NCBI GenBank assembly: GCA_963729875.1
Contig: CAVSPR010000009.1
Coordinates: forward strand, 682,001 to 746,000
Direction: 5' to 3'
Length of the DNA: 64,000 bases
Source: DATBSL01 sp963729875
GTDB lineage: Bacteria; Acidobacteriota; Vicinamibacteria; Fen-336
This document shows, in pieces, positions 1-11,473 of the stretch (its first letter is position 1; every line of letters starts with the position of its first letter). The position numbers and the translations under genes are program-made. The notes beneath the pieces are model-generated. The model was given only the letters and a program-made list of their open reading frames with translations. It had not been told where the DNA came from and ran no database searches.

Positions 1-554
1 TGGACGCCCTGCGGGTCGAGGGGGAGCCAGGCCTCGAGCGGCTCGGCCAGGTGGGCGAGGAGCGGCTTGTCGCGCTCCACGAGGTACGCGTAGATCGGGT
101 CGAAGAGGGGGGCGTCGGGCAGGATGAACCGGCCCTGCCGGTCCTTGATCTCCATGCCCACTTCCTTCCAGATCTTGACCATCAGCGCGCCCTTCTCGAA
201 CGACGCGTCGAGCCAGCGCTTGACCTGGTCCACCCAGTCCGGGTCGTCGCGGCGCGTCAGATCGAAGGTGGACGCGAACGGGAAGCGCTGCCGGCCGTAC
301 TTCGCCTGCTGCTGCTCCGCCATCGCCTCGGCCCGTCGCATCCGCTCCACGTCCGTCCCGCGCACGCAGACGTTCACGATGCGGAAGCGGCAGCGGTCCA
401 TCATCTCCACGACCTCGGGGACGTCCTCGAAGATGTGGGAGTGCACGTCGATCTTCGGGATCTCCTCGAACGCCGGCGGGGACCCGGCGAGCGCCAGGGC
501 AGGCGCGGCGAAGCTGATCAGCACCATCGAAAGGACGACGCCCGGCAGGCGCAT
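1..554 (-). CDS. Exported amidohydrolase-family protein (3' end cut by window edge)
   Basis: This reading frame starts at an ATG at 554 and runs off the left edge, so about 184 residues of the N-terminal part are visible. The first ~22 residues (MRLPGVVLSMVLISFAAPAL) are a Sec-type signal peptide. The mature part begins with KIDVHSHIF near residue 33, which fits the HxH metal-binding motif on the first strand of amidohydrolase TIM barrels, and later residues fit a TIM-barrel metal-dependent hydrolase (TFDLTRRDDPDWV, KIWKEVGMEI). The ATG is preceded by GAGGAG, a good ribosome site. It lies downstream of the rhodanese gene on the same strand and overlaps its present reading frame by 37 bases, probably a by-product of the frameshift there. 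Substrate is unknown; catalytic residues beyond the HxH are outside the window or not assignable. Confidence 0.72.
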   Translation of the reverse strand, partial: MRLPGVVLSMVLISFAAPALALAGSPPAFEEIPKIDVHSHIFEDVPEVVEMMDRCRFRIVNVCVRGTDVERMRRAEAMAEQQQAKYGRQRFPFASTFDLTRRDDPDWVDQVKRWLDASFEKGALMVKIWKEVGMEIKDRQGRFILPDAPLFDPIYAYLVERDKPLLAHLAEPLEAWLPLDPQGV

Positions 555-1529
555 GGCTCCTCCTCGAGGGTGCGATCTTGACACGATCCGGCCCGGGCCG
601 GGTCGCTACGGGAGGGTTTCGCGGCCGCCGGGTTCACGACCGGCAGGTCCTCGCGGCCGCTCCAGTCCTCGAACGACCCGTCGTAGAGCCTCGCCTCGTA
701 ACCGAGGATCCTCGCCGCGAGCCACACCAGGCTCGCCTGCTGGCCGATGTGGCAGTACGACACGACCTCGGACCCGGGCCTGACCCCGGCCGCGGTGAAG
801 ATCTCGCGCAGCGCGGCCTCGTCCTTGACCTTCGTGCCCTCGATCAGCGAGGTGAAGGGCACGTTGACCGCGCCCGGGATGTGGCCCGGCCGGGGTTGGC
901 CTCCGCCCTCGCCGTTGTAGAAGCGCGCGTCGCGCGCGTCGACGATCGTGGCCCCCGGCGCCGTCGAGGCGCGCCTGGACGTAGGCGGCGTCGGCGACCA
1001 GCCGCCCCCCGTCCTTCGCCACGGCCGTGCCCGGCGCGACGGTCGGCGTCTCGGTGGACACGGGCCGCCCCTCCGCCTTCCACGCGTCGAAGCCGCCGTT
1101 CAGGATCGAGGCGCGGCCCCCGAGGCCGAACTGCTCGAGGGTCAGCAGGGCGCGGGCGGTCTGCTGCACTGCGGTCCCGGAGTAGACCAGCACGATGCGC
1201 GAGTCCGGCGCGAGGCCCAGCTCGCCGAAGACGGCGGTCGCCTGCTCGAGCGCGGGCAGGTCGTAGGTGCCGTCGGGCGTCGACGGCGCGTAGGCCTGGG
1301 CCCACAGGAAGCGCGCCCCGGGGACGTGACCCCTGCGGTACTCGCGGCGCGTGCCGGCCACCTGGACGACGACGAGGCCGCGGTCGGCCTGGTGCTCCTG
1401 GAGCCAGGCGGTGCTCACGAGCCACGGCTCGCGGGCCGCCGTCGCTCCGGCATCCGGGGACCGACCCTGCGCCAGGCCGTGGCTCGCGCCGCTCGTCAGG
1501 AGGAACACGGCCGCAACGACGGTTCTCAT
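518..1529 (-). CDS. Exported tandem-domain rhodanese (sulfurtransferase), frameshifted
   Basis: Two rhodanese domains follow a signal peptide (MRTVVAAVFLLTSGASHGLA). The N-terminal domain (about residues 34-165; PGARFLWAQAY, LVYSGTAVQQTA, GGFDAWKAEGRP) lacks a catalytic cysteine, as in SseA/TST-type enzymes. The C-terminal domain carries the active-site loop YCHIGQQAS and then YDGSFEDWS. The two halves lie in different frames: after VQARLDG the frame must change by one base, within about 949-962 in a G/C run, to read ATIVDARDARFYNG. The second half is open to a stop at 518, which overlaps the next gene, so the true end may be nearer 600. Known role of the family is sulfane-sulfur transfer; periplasmic location is inferred from the signal peptide. 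An upstream GGAGGCGAGC supports the ATG at 1529. Confidence 0.75.
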
Positions 1530-1613
1530 GCTCGCCTCCGGCTGCGATGGCTTCCGGGACCATCGTAACCCGACACCGGGGGCGGGTCCTCGACGATCGT
1601 CTTCCCGCGCGGC

Positions 1614-4463
<2,850 letters not shown>

Positions 4464-4614
4464 GGGCTTTCGTCCTCGCTTGCGGCCGGGAAAGGCCAAA
4501 CACCCATGTTAGTCCGGCCTCCGAATCGCGTCGAGGGCCCGACCTCGGGCCCTCGGGCCCGGCGTCCGGTGCAGGCTCGAGCCGTCACGGGGAGGCCGAC
4601 CGCGAGAGCGGTCT

Positions 4615-4857
4615 TCAGAGAACGTGAACGAGCGCGAGAACCCCGTACGCCACCGCGGCAAACCCAGTGGAGAGGGCAATCCACGCGACGGGCTCGCTCG
4701 GGGAGTGCAGATTGCGGCTGACGAGCGAGCCGGCCAGGTGGCCCAGCCACAGCACCGAATCGAACCAGTGGCGACCGGGTGTGCGCCCCAGGTGCATCAG
4801 CGTCGTGGCCAGGCTGCATCCGAAGACGAGGCTGCCGACCAGCCACCCGGGGTTCAT
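4615..4857 (-). CDS. Small membrane protein, candidate immunity partner of the adjacent effector
   Basis: 80 residues with two to three hydrophobic segments (about residues 5-23, 34-46 and 57-80, the last being VAWIALSTGFAAVAYGVLAL). Its ATG overlaps the stop of the preceding phospholipase-like gene as ATGA, so the pair is probably translationally coupled. I do not recognise the family. Membrane-embedded partners are common for antibacterial lipase effectors, so an immunity role is an inference from position and topology only. The alternative is an unrelated small membrane protein. No separate ribosome site is visible, which fits coupling. Confidence 0.6.
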   Translation of the reverse strand: MNPGWLVGSLVFGCSLATTLMHLGRTPGRHWFDSVLWLGHLAGSLVSRNLHSPSEPVAWIALSTGFAAVAYGVLALVHVL

Positions 4858-5516
4858 GCGTCGAAGAAGTCCGTCGGGAGAGCGAGTTCCCCGGTGAAGT
4901 ACTCGTGGGCACGCTGCGTCGCACGATCCAGGCGGCTACCCGGCCCCGGGTCGTAGTACTCGCTCAGGACGTGGTTTCGCCCGTTCTTGCTCCAAACGCT
5001 GTTCCACTTCTCGTCCCATACCTGGAAGCGTTCGTGGGATGGAGACGTCGCGTCCTGGAGGGTGTGCATGGCGTTGCCGAGGTGGCGCATTGCCTCCGGG
5101 TGCCTGCCCTCGGCCTCGAGCCTCCGCGCCAGCTCCAACTCGCTGTGGACGAACCTGTTGGCCTGGTCCCGAGCCTGCTGAGCCGTCTGCCCCGGCCCTC
5201 GCATCGCGTGGGTGGGGGCTCCAGCGGCCGACTGATCCTTGTCCATCGCCACCTGCGCCGCCTTCAGGGCTTCACGGTCCTTCGCGGGCAGGCCGGACAG
5301 CACGCGGTCGATGGACCGCTGGTGGACCGGTCTGCCCTTGGCCGGCCACCTGCCGTCCAGGTCTGCCGCGAATCTCCCCGGGGCGCGCTCGATGACGCCG
5401 TCCGCGACCTGCTCGTGGGCCGCCCTCGTGGCGGACTTCTCCGTGGCCTTGGCCGCGGTCTGCGTGCGAGCGGCTCTCGTCTCCGTGGTGTTGGGGGCCT
5501 TCTCGCTGATCCTCAT
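4854..5516 (-). CDS. Phospholipase C / P1-nuclease-like effector candidate
   Basis: 220 residues, no signal peptide. The N-terminal third is Ala/Thr-rich (EKAPNTTETRAARTQTAAKA) and looks like a flexible leader. The C-terminal half contains AMHTLQDATSPSHERF, which matches the spacing H-x3-D-x3-P-x-H of the zinc-dependent phospholipase C / S1-P1 nuclease signature, preceded by NRFVHSELELA and followed by GRNHVLSEYY and ATQRAHEYF, giving further candidate His ligands. Similar HTLQD...SPxH segments occur at the C-termini of Rhs-type toxins (recalled, not searched). The start ATG has GGAGGGCAC directly upstream. The next gene overlaps its stop and encodes a small membrane protein. I infer a toxin-immunity pair; how it would be delivered is not visible. 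Alternative: a housekeeping zinc hydrolase. Confidence 0.65.
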   Translation of the reverse strand: MRISEKAPNTTETRAARTQTAAKATEKSATRAAHEQVADGVIERAPGRFAADLDGRWPAKGRPVHQRSIDRVLSGLPAKDREALKAAQVAMDKDQSAAGAPTHAMRGPGQTAQQARDQANRFVHSELELARRLEAEGRHPEAMRHLGNAMHTLQDATSPSHERFQVWDEKWNSVWSKNGRNHVLSEYYDPGPGSRLDRATQRAHEYFTGELALPTDFFDA

Positions 5517-5907
5517 GTGCCCTCCGTGCGCCGGTCAAGACCGCGCGGCGTCGCGAACTCCCACTCCGGCTCGACTCGCGACGCTAGCAACGCTCGTCTC
5601 GAGGGATCGTGAGCACCGTCACACTATTCGCAAGGTGTCCCCCGACGACCCGCGGGGCCAGCGGGCAGCGTCTCCGCACGATTCGCAAACCGTATTGTCG
5701 CGACGAACGGGGCCCGGCCGGCATGGCCGCACACGTCCTTTCACGAGAACGGGCTCAACACGCGCGCGCACTGTGACCACCGGCACCGAACTGCGCTCTC
5801 GTGGTCCGTTACGCTGAGCTGCGATTCAAGCCGGGGTCCCCCCTCCATTCGCAACGGGGCTCAGGGCTGAACACTCCAACCCCCGAAATTCAAACTGGGG
5901 TCCCTCC
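5517..5907. other. 391-base intergenic region with short repeats
   Basis: No convincing gene is seen here. The octamer ATTCGCAA occurs three times (5626-5633, 5681-5688, 5847-5854), and a 17-base motif ATTCAA-[GA]-C-[CT]-GGGGTCCC occurs twice (from 5824 and from 5888; 15 of 17 identical). The second copy ends just before the TTG start of the next gene. The repeats could be operator sites for the divergent genes on either side or remnants of a mobile element end; the sequence does not decide. Confidence 0.4.
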
Positions 5908-8904
5908 TTGTCCAAACACAGGTATTCCTCTGCCCTCCTGCTGGTCTTCGCAACCCTCCTCTTGCTGGCGCCTGGCCCGCTCGCCAGCGCCGGAATCCTT
6001 CCCGCCGATCGGGCGACGACGTGGAGCCCGGGCGTCCCGGGCGGCGTCCCCGTGCGCACGACCGTGTGCGCAACCATCGCGCCGCTGGCCGGCGACGCGA
6101 CGGCCACGATCCAGGCCGCGATCGACGCGTGCCCGGCCGGCCAGGTCGTACAGCTCTCGGCCGGGACCTTCACCATCGACGACGACATCCTCTACGTGAA
6201 CAAGGGCATCACGCTGCGCGGGGCCGGGTCGAGCGCGACCCTGCTGCAGCGCACGAACGGGGCCACGCCCGGGACCTACATCCCTGGCGTCGCGAAGCCG
6301 GTCATCATCGTCGGGCCCTCCCGGTGGGCCAGCGGCGGCACGAGCTACAACCTCGCCGCCAACGGCGCGAAGGGAGCGATGGCAGTCCAGCTCGCAACCG
6401 CGCCCGCCTCGTTCTCACCCGGGCAGATCGTGCTCGTCGACGAGCTCTCGAACGCCTCCTGGCAGCCCGACCCCGGCGGGCGAGGGCAGATCTGGGCCGC
6501 GCCGGACTGGCGCGTCGTGTACCAGCGCCACAACCCCGGCCTCGGCACCGACGACCCGTTCCCCGACGCCGCCGGGTGGTTCTGCCGGCAGGATCGCCCC
6601 ACGTCCGAGGTGAAGGAGGTCGCGAGCTACGACGCCGCGACGAGGACCGTGACCTTCACGTCGCCGCTGCACATCAGCTACCGCGCCACCCAGGGCGCCC
6701 AGGTCTACGTCTTCGCGCCGCAGGACACCCACGTCAAGTTCGCGGGCGTCGAGGACCTCAAGGTCAAGGGCGGGGACGACGGCCAGATCCGATTCGAGTT
6801 CGCGGCCTACTCCTGGGCCTCCCGGATCGAGAACACCGCCTGGCTGGGCGAGGGCTTCGCGATCAACCACTCGTTCCGCGTCGAGGTGCGGGACTCCTAC
6901 GTCCACACCCCGGTGTGGTTCGAGCCGGGCGGCGGCAGCTACAACATCAGCCTCGCGAACGGTTCCTCCGAGGTGCTCATCGAGAACAACATCTCGACGG
7001 ACGCGGACAAGGTCATGGTGGCCCGGTGTGCCGGGGCCGGATCGGTGGTCGGCTACAACTACATGGACGACGGTCACATCGGGTCGAACTCCAGCTGGGT
7101 GGAGATCGGCCTCAACGCCAGCCACATGGTCGGTCCGCATCACGTGCTCTTCGAGGGCAACTGGGGCTTCAACTTCGACAGCGACAAGACGCACGGGAAC
7201 TCGATCTACCACACCGTCTTCCGCAACTGGCTCACGGGAAAGCGCACGCACTTCACGGACGGCGGCCCGAAGCGCGCGGCCGGCGTCGCGTTCTACGGCT
7301 ACTGGATGAGCTTCGTCGGCAACGTGCTCGGCGTGCCCGGGGGGATGAGCGGCTGGAGCTACGAGTCCACGGACATGGACACGCCCGCCATCTGGCTCCT
7401 CGGCTGGGACGACTGGGACCCGTACCCGAGCGACCCGAAGGTCAAGGCCACGATTCTCCGCGAGGGGAACTTCGACTACGTCACGAACCAGGTCCAGTGG
7501 GACACGGCGGCGCAGGCCATTCCCGACTCGCTCTACCTCTCCGGCAAGCCCGCCTTCTTCGGCTCACTGACCTGGCCCTGGGTCGACCCCACCGGGACGA
7601 CCAAGGTCTACACCCTCCCCGCGAAGGCCCGGTACGACGCCGCGACCTCCTCCTACGCCCTGACCGTGGCCAAGGTGGGTAGCGGCAGCGTCACGTCCGT
7701 CCCCGCCGGCATCAGCTGCGGCAGCACGTGCGGTGCCAGCTACAGCTCCGGCACCTCCGTCACCCTCACCGCCGCCCCCGCCGCCGGCTACGCCTTCTCC
7801 AGCTGGAGCGGGGCCTGCGCCGGCACCGGATCGTGCCAGGTGACCATGAGCGCGGCGAGAGCCGTGACCGCCACGTTCTCGGCATCCGTGCCGTCGCTTT
7901 CCGTGGCCGACATCGCCCTCAACGAGGGCAACACGGGCAGCACGAGTGCCACCTTCACCGTCACCCTCTCGCCGGCGTCCTCCCAGACGGTGACGGTGAG
8001 CTACGCGACCGCGAACGGCACCGCCACTGCCGGCACCGACTACACGGCGACGTCGGGGACCCTGACCTTCACCGCCGGCCAGACCAGCAAGACGGTCGCG
8101 GTGGCCGTACTGGGCGACACCCCGGTCGAGGCGGACGAGACCCTCACCCTGGCCCTCAGCTCCACCTCGGGGGCAACCCTGTCCCGCGCGGTGGGCACGG
8201 CCACGATCGTCAACGACGACTTCCCGACGGTGTTGATCAGCGACGTGGCCGTCAATGAGCCTAGTTCGGGCAGCACGAGCGCCGACTTCATGGTCTCCCT
8301 CTCCGCGACCTCGCCCCAGACCGTCACCGTCAACTACGCAACCGCCAACGGCACGGCCACCGCGGGCTCCGACTACGTCGCCCAGGCCGGCAACCTGAGC
8401 TTCACCCCCGGACAGACCAGCAAGACGATCGCGGTTGCCGTCGCCGGCGACACGACCGTGGAGCCGACCGAGACGTTCATGGTGAACCTCTCCGCCCCCA
8501 GCAAGGCCACCCTGGCCGTCGCCCAGGGCCACGCGACCATCATGGACGGCAGTGCGACGGCGCTTCCGAAGCTCGCCATCAGCGACGTCACGGTGTTCGA
8601 GAAGAACTCCGGCACGTCGATCGCCCAGTTCACCGTGACTCTCTCGGCGGCGAGCCCGTCCATCGTGACCGTCAACTTCGCCACCGCCAACGGCACAGCC
8701 GCCGCAGGCAGTGACTACGTCGCGCAGTCCGGCAACCTGAGCTTTGCCGCAGGCCAGACCACCCGGACGATCAGCATCACGGTCAGGAGCGACACCACGT
8801 TCGAGCCCGACGAGACCTTCTTCGTCAACCTCAGCAGCCCCGCCGGCGCCACCGTCGCCGACGCCCTGGGCCTGGGCACCATCGTCCAACGCCGTAAACG
8901 TTAA
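5908..8904 (+). CDS. Secreted beta-helix (pectate-lyase-like) protein with InlB-type and three Calx-beta domains
   Basis: 998 residues. A signal peptide (residues 1-29, hydrophobic core SALLLVFATLLLLAPG) is followed by a right-handed beta-helix region (about 60-560), recognisable from KGITLRGAGSSATLL, VLIENNIS and VVGYNYMDDGHIG, typical of the pectate-lyase superfamily. About residues 583-660 form a divergent InlB B-repeat (GSGSVTSVPAGISCGSTC, YAFSSWSGAC). Three Calx-beta domains follow (about 661-771, 772-880, 887-990), each with the pattern TVSYATANGTATAG...Y and VEADETLTLALS. The protein ends directly after the third domain with QRRKR. Role inferred: surface or secreted polysaccharide binding or cleavage, with Calx-beta domains as calcium-binding spacers. 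Catalytic residues cannot be named. Start TTG has no clear ribosome site but places the signal peptide exactly. Confidence 0.85.
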   Translation: MSKHRYSSALLLVFATLLLLAPGPLASAGILPADRATTWSPGVPGGVPVRTTVCATIAPLAGDATATIQAAIDACPAGQVVQLSAGTFTIDDDILYVNKGITLRGAGSSATLLQRTNGATPGTYIPGVAKPVIIVGPSRWASGGTSYNLAANGAKGAMAVQLATAPASFSPGQIVLVDELSNASWQPDPGGRGQIWAAPDWRVVYQRHNPGLGTDDPFPDAAGWFCRQDRPTSEVKEVASYDAATRTVTFTSPLHISYRATQGAQVYVFAPQDTHVKFAGVEDLKVKGGDDGQIRFEFAAYSWASRIENTAWLGEGFAINHSFRVEVRDSYVHTPVWFEPGGGSYNISLANGSSEVLIENNISTDADKVMVARCAGAGSVVGYNYMDDGHIGSNSSWVEIGLNASHMVGPHHVLFEGNWGFNFDSDKTHGNSIYHTVFRNWLTGKRTHFTDGGPKRAAGVAFYGYWMSFVGNVLGVPGGMSGWSYESTDMDTPAIWLLGWDDWDPYPSDPKVKATILREGNFDYVTNQVQWDTAAQAIPDSLYLSGKPAFFGSLTWPWVDPTGTTKVYTLPAKARYDAATSSYALTVAKVGSGSVTSVPAGISCGSTCGASYSSGTSVTLTAAPAAGYAFSSWSGACAGTGSCQVTMSAARAVTATFSASVPSLSVADIALNEGNTGSTSATFTVTLSPASSQTVTVSYATANGTATAGTDYTATSGTLTFTAGQTSKTVAVAVLGDTPVEADETLTLALSSTSGATLSRAVGTATIVNDDFPTVLISDVAVNEPSSGSTSADFMVSLSATSPQTVTVNYATANGTATAGSDYVAQAGNLSFTPGQTSKTIAVAVAGDTTVEPTETFMVNLSAPSKATLAVAQGHATIMDGSATALPKLAISDVTVFEKNSGTSIAQFTVTLSAASPSIVTVNFATANGTAAAGSDYVAQSGNLSFAAGQTTRTISITVRSDTTFEPDETFFVNLSSPAGATVADALGLGTIVQRRKR

Positions 8905-8912
8905 CGAAGACG

Positions 8913-8956
8913 AGGGGCTCACCGGGGACGGCACGTCGAGTTCCCGGTGAGCCCCT
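8913..8956 (+). terminator. Strong stem-loop after the beta-helix gene
   Basis: A 16-base arm at 8913-8928 pairs with 8941-8956 (one G-T pair, otherwise perfect) around a 12-base loop, beginning 9 bases after the stop codon. There is no T run behind it, so it is either a rho-independent terminator of the GC-rich type or an mRNA 3' stabiliser. Confidence 0.6.
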
Positions 8957-8979
8957 GCCGGCCCGGAGCTGCCGCGCCC

Positions 8980-9008
8980 TTGCGTGTCGGGCCGGGCGGC
9001 CGTATGGT
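8980..9008 (+). promoter_or_regulatory. Sigma70-type promoter for the Gfo/Idh gene
   Basis: TTGCGT at 8980-8985 and TATGGT at 9003-9008 are separated by 17 bases. The expected transcription start falls at about 9015-9016, on the ATG of the next gene, so the mRNA would be leaderless. Confidence 0.55.
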
Positions 9009-9015
9009 GCCCGGC

Positions 9016-10361
9016 ATGACGCCACACGATCGACCCACCCGCCGCGCGTTCATCAAGTCCACGGGCACGATGGCCACCGCGCTCTGGGCCGCCGGCCCCT
9101 CCATCCTGCGCGCCCAGACCGCGGACAAGCTGCGGCTCGCGATCATCGGCTGCGGCGGGCGGGGAGCGGAGAATCTGAAGGGCGTGTCGGGCGAGCACAT
9201 CGCCGCACTGTGCGACGTGGACCGCAACGCCCTCGACAAGGCCGCCGCCGCCTATCCGCAGGCGCGCAAGGAAGTGGACTTCCGCCGCCTCTTCGACCAC
9301 CCCGGCGAGTTCGACGCGGTCGTGGTCAGCACCACCGAGCACACGCACGCCTTCGCCACGCTGCCCGCGCTGCAGCTGAAGAAGCACGTCTACTGCGAGA
9401 AGCCGCTGGCCTACAACGTCCAGCAGACGCGCGTCATCCGCGAGGCCGCGGCCGCGCCGGGGTGGCCACGCAGATGGGCACGCAGATCCACGCCAGCGAC
9501 AACTACCGCCGCGTCGTGGAGCTGGTGCAGGCCGGCGCCATCGGCAAGGTGACCGAGTGCCACGTCTGGGTGGCGCGCGCCTGGGGCTGGCACGCCACCG
9601 AGGCCGAGGCGACCGAGCACAAGGACATCGTCTTCGTGCAGGACCGCCCGGCCGCGGCCGACCCCGTTCCCGCCGGCATCGAGTGGGACCTGTGGCTCGG
9701 GCCCGCTCCCGCCCGCCCGTACAGCGACGTCTACCTGCCCGGGCCCAAGTGGTACCGCTGGTGGGACTTCGGCAACGGGACGATGAGCGACCTGGGCAGC
9801 CACTGGATCGACCTGCCGTTCTGGGCGCTGAAGCTGCGCGCGCCGGCCACCATCGAGGCGAGCGGCCCGCCGCCGCATCCCGAGATCGCCCCCGCGTCGA
9901 TGCAGGCGAGGTACGAGTACAAGGCCTCGGGCGACCAGCCCGCGCTGGCCCTCACCTGGTACCAGGGCACGAAGAAGCCGGACGTCTGGACGCGGGGCGA
10001 GATCCCGCAGTGGCCGAGCGGCGTGCTGTTCGTCGGCGACCGCGGGATGCTGCTGACCGACTACCGCAAGCACGTGCTCCTGCCCGAGGAGAAATTCAAG
10101 GACTTCACGCGGCCGCCGGAGTCGATCCCGAAGTCGGTCGGCCACTACCAGGAGTGGATCGACGCGTGCAAGACCGGCTCGCCCACGACCTGCCACTTCG
10201 GCTACTCGGGCTGGCTGACCGAGGCGAACCACCTGGGCAACGTGGCGTATCGGGTGGGCAAGAAGCTCGAGTGGGACGCCGAGGCGATGCGCGCGACGAA
10301 CGCGCCGGAGGCCGAGCCGTTCCTCGCGCGCGCCCACAGCCCCGGCTGGAAGCTCGCGTAG
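9016..10361 (+). CDS. Tat-exported Gfo/Idh/MocA-family oxidoreductase, frameshifted
   Basis: NAD(P)-dependent sugar or inositol oxidoreductase family. The N-terminus has a twin-arginine signal (TRRAFIKSTG followed by a hydrophobic stretch and ILRAQ), then the Rossmann motif AIIGCGGRG, DVDRNALDKA and the family lysine motif EKPLA (VYCEKPLAYNV). After REAAAAPG the reading frame breaks: one base seems to be missing in the region 9450-9464 (a G4 run), and the protein continues in the second frame with VATQMGTQIHASDNYRRVVEL to the stop at 10361, including DLGSHWIDLPFW. The start at 9016 is supported by a promoter that would initiate there. It is followed after 17 bases by a D-2-hydroxyacid dehydrogenase gene, likely one operon. 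Known exported relatives include glucose-fructose oxidoreductase; substrate here is unknown. Confidence 0.85.
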
Positions 10362-10378
10362 ATCGGAGGAGGATTCGC

Positions 10379-11470
10379 ATGACAGAGGACATGTCGCGTC
10401 GCGGTTTCCTGGCCGGGATCACGGCGGGAGGGTCGGCCCTGGCCCTCGAGGCGAGAGGCGGCGACGCCGTCGTGCAGTCGGTGCACCCGCGCGTGGAGAT
10501 CGCTCCCACGGGAGGAACGATCAAGATCCTCGTCTCGGCGAGGCTCACCCCCGATGAGATCGACAGCATCCGCCGCGCCGGCCGGAACGTGGAGCTCGTC
10601 GTCCCGCCGAACGACGCCGAGACCTTGACGGCGGCGGCGGACGCTGAGGTGATCCTGGGCGAGCCCTCCGTCGAGACGATCCGGGCCGCGAAGAGGCTCA
10701 AGTGGGTGCAGCACTGGGCGGCCGGGGTGGAGAGGCTCCCCCCTGAGCTGATGCGGCACCCCTGCGTGCTCACGAACATGCAGCGGGTCTTCGCCCCGGT
10801 CATCGCGGAGTCGGCCTTCGCCCTGCTGCTCGGCCTGACCCGCGGCCTCGTGCAGGCGTCGGTCCCGAACTTCCGGCTCCGCAAGTGGGAGCGAGGCGGC
10901 AGCGTCCCTCTCGACGACCTCTACCAGAAGACGATGGGCGTCGTCGGCCTGGGCGGGATCGGCACCGAGGTCGCGCGCCGGGCGCACTGCGGCTTCGGCA
11001 TGAAGGTCCTCGCCGTCGACCCCAAGCCGATGCCGAAGCCCGAGTTCGTCGCCGAGCTGCGAGAGCCCGCCTGGCTCCCCGAGATGGTCCCGCAGGTGGA
11101 CGTCCTCGTGAGCTGCGCCCCCCACACCCGGGAGACGGAGAGGCTCTTCGGCGAGGCGGTGTTCCGCGTCCTCCGGAAGACGGCGTACTTCGTCAACGTC
11201 TCGCGGGGCGCGCTGGTCGACCAGGTGGCCCTCGCCCGGGCGCTCAAGGAGGGCTGGATCCGCGGGGCCGGCCTCGACGTGACCACCCCCGAGCCTCTGC
11301 CCCCCGAGGACCCGCTCTGGGACTGCCCGAACCTCGTCATCACGCCGCACAGCTCCGGCTCCGCTCCCGTCCGCCAGGTGCGGCTCGTGGCCCTCGTGGC
11401 CGAGAACGTGCGCCGCTACTCGACGGGGCTCGCGCTCCTGAACGTGGTGGACAAGGAGCGGGGCTACTGA
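10379..11470 (+). CDS. Tat-exported D-2-hydroxyacid dehydrogenase family protein
   Basis: 363 residues. A twin-arginine signal (SRRGFLAGITAGGSALAL) precedes the dehydrogenase. Visible: NAD-binding GLGGIGTEVARR, the catalytic Arg in VNVSRGALVD, Glu in TPEPLPPEDPLW and His in ITPHSSGS, in the usual order. The start ATG at 10379 has GGAGGAGG 6 bases upstream. The gene follows the Gfo/Idh gene by 17 bases, so both are probably co-transcribed and exported together in folded, cofactor-loaded form. The family reduces 2-keto acids or oxidises D-2-hydroxyacids; the physiological substrate is not evident. An exported member is unusual, since NAD would have to be bound before export. Confidence 0.85.
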   Translation: MTEDMSRRGFLAGITAGGSALALEARGGDAVVQSVHPRVEIAPTGGTIKILVSARLTPDEIDSIRRAGRNVELVVPPNDAETLTAAADAEVILGEPSVETIRAAKRLKWVQHWAAGVERLPPELMRHPCVLTNMQRVFAPVIAESAFALLLGLTRGLVQASVPNFRLRKWERGGSVPLDDLYQKTMGVVGLGGIGTEVARRAHCGFGMKVLAVDPKPMPKPEFVAELREPAWLPEMVPQVDVLVSCAPHTRETERLFGEAVFRVLRKTAYFVNVSRGALVDQVALARALKEGWIRGAGLDVTTPEPLPPEDPLWDCPNLVITPHSSGSAPVRQVRLVALVAENVRRYSTGLALLNVVDKERGY

Positions 11471-11473
11471 GGT

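Noticed and set aside
9557..10378. N-terminal extension of the hydroxyacid dehydrogenase by 274 codons
   Set aside because: This is an out-of-frame reading of the Gfo/Idh gene; the dehydrogenase has its own ribosome site and Tat signal at 10379.
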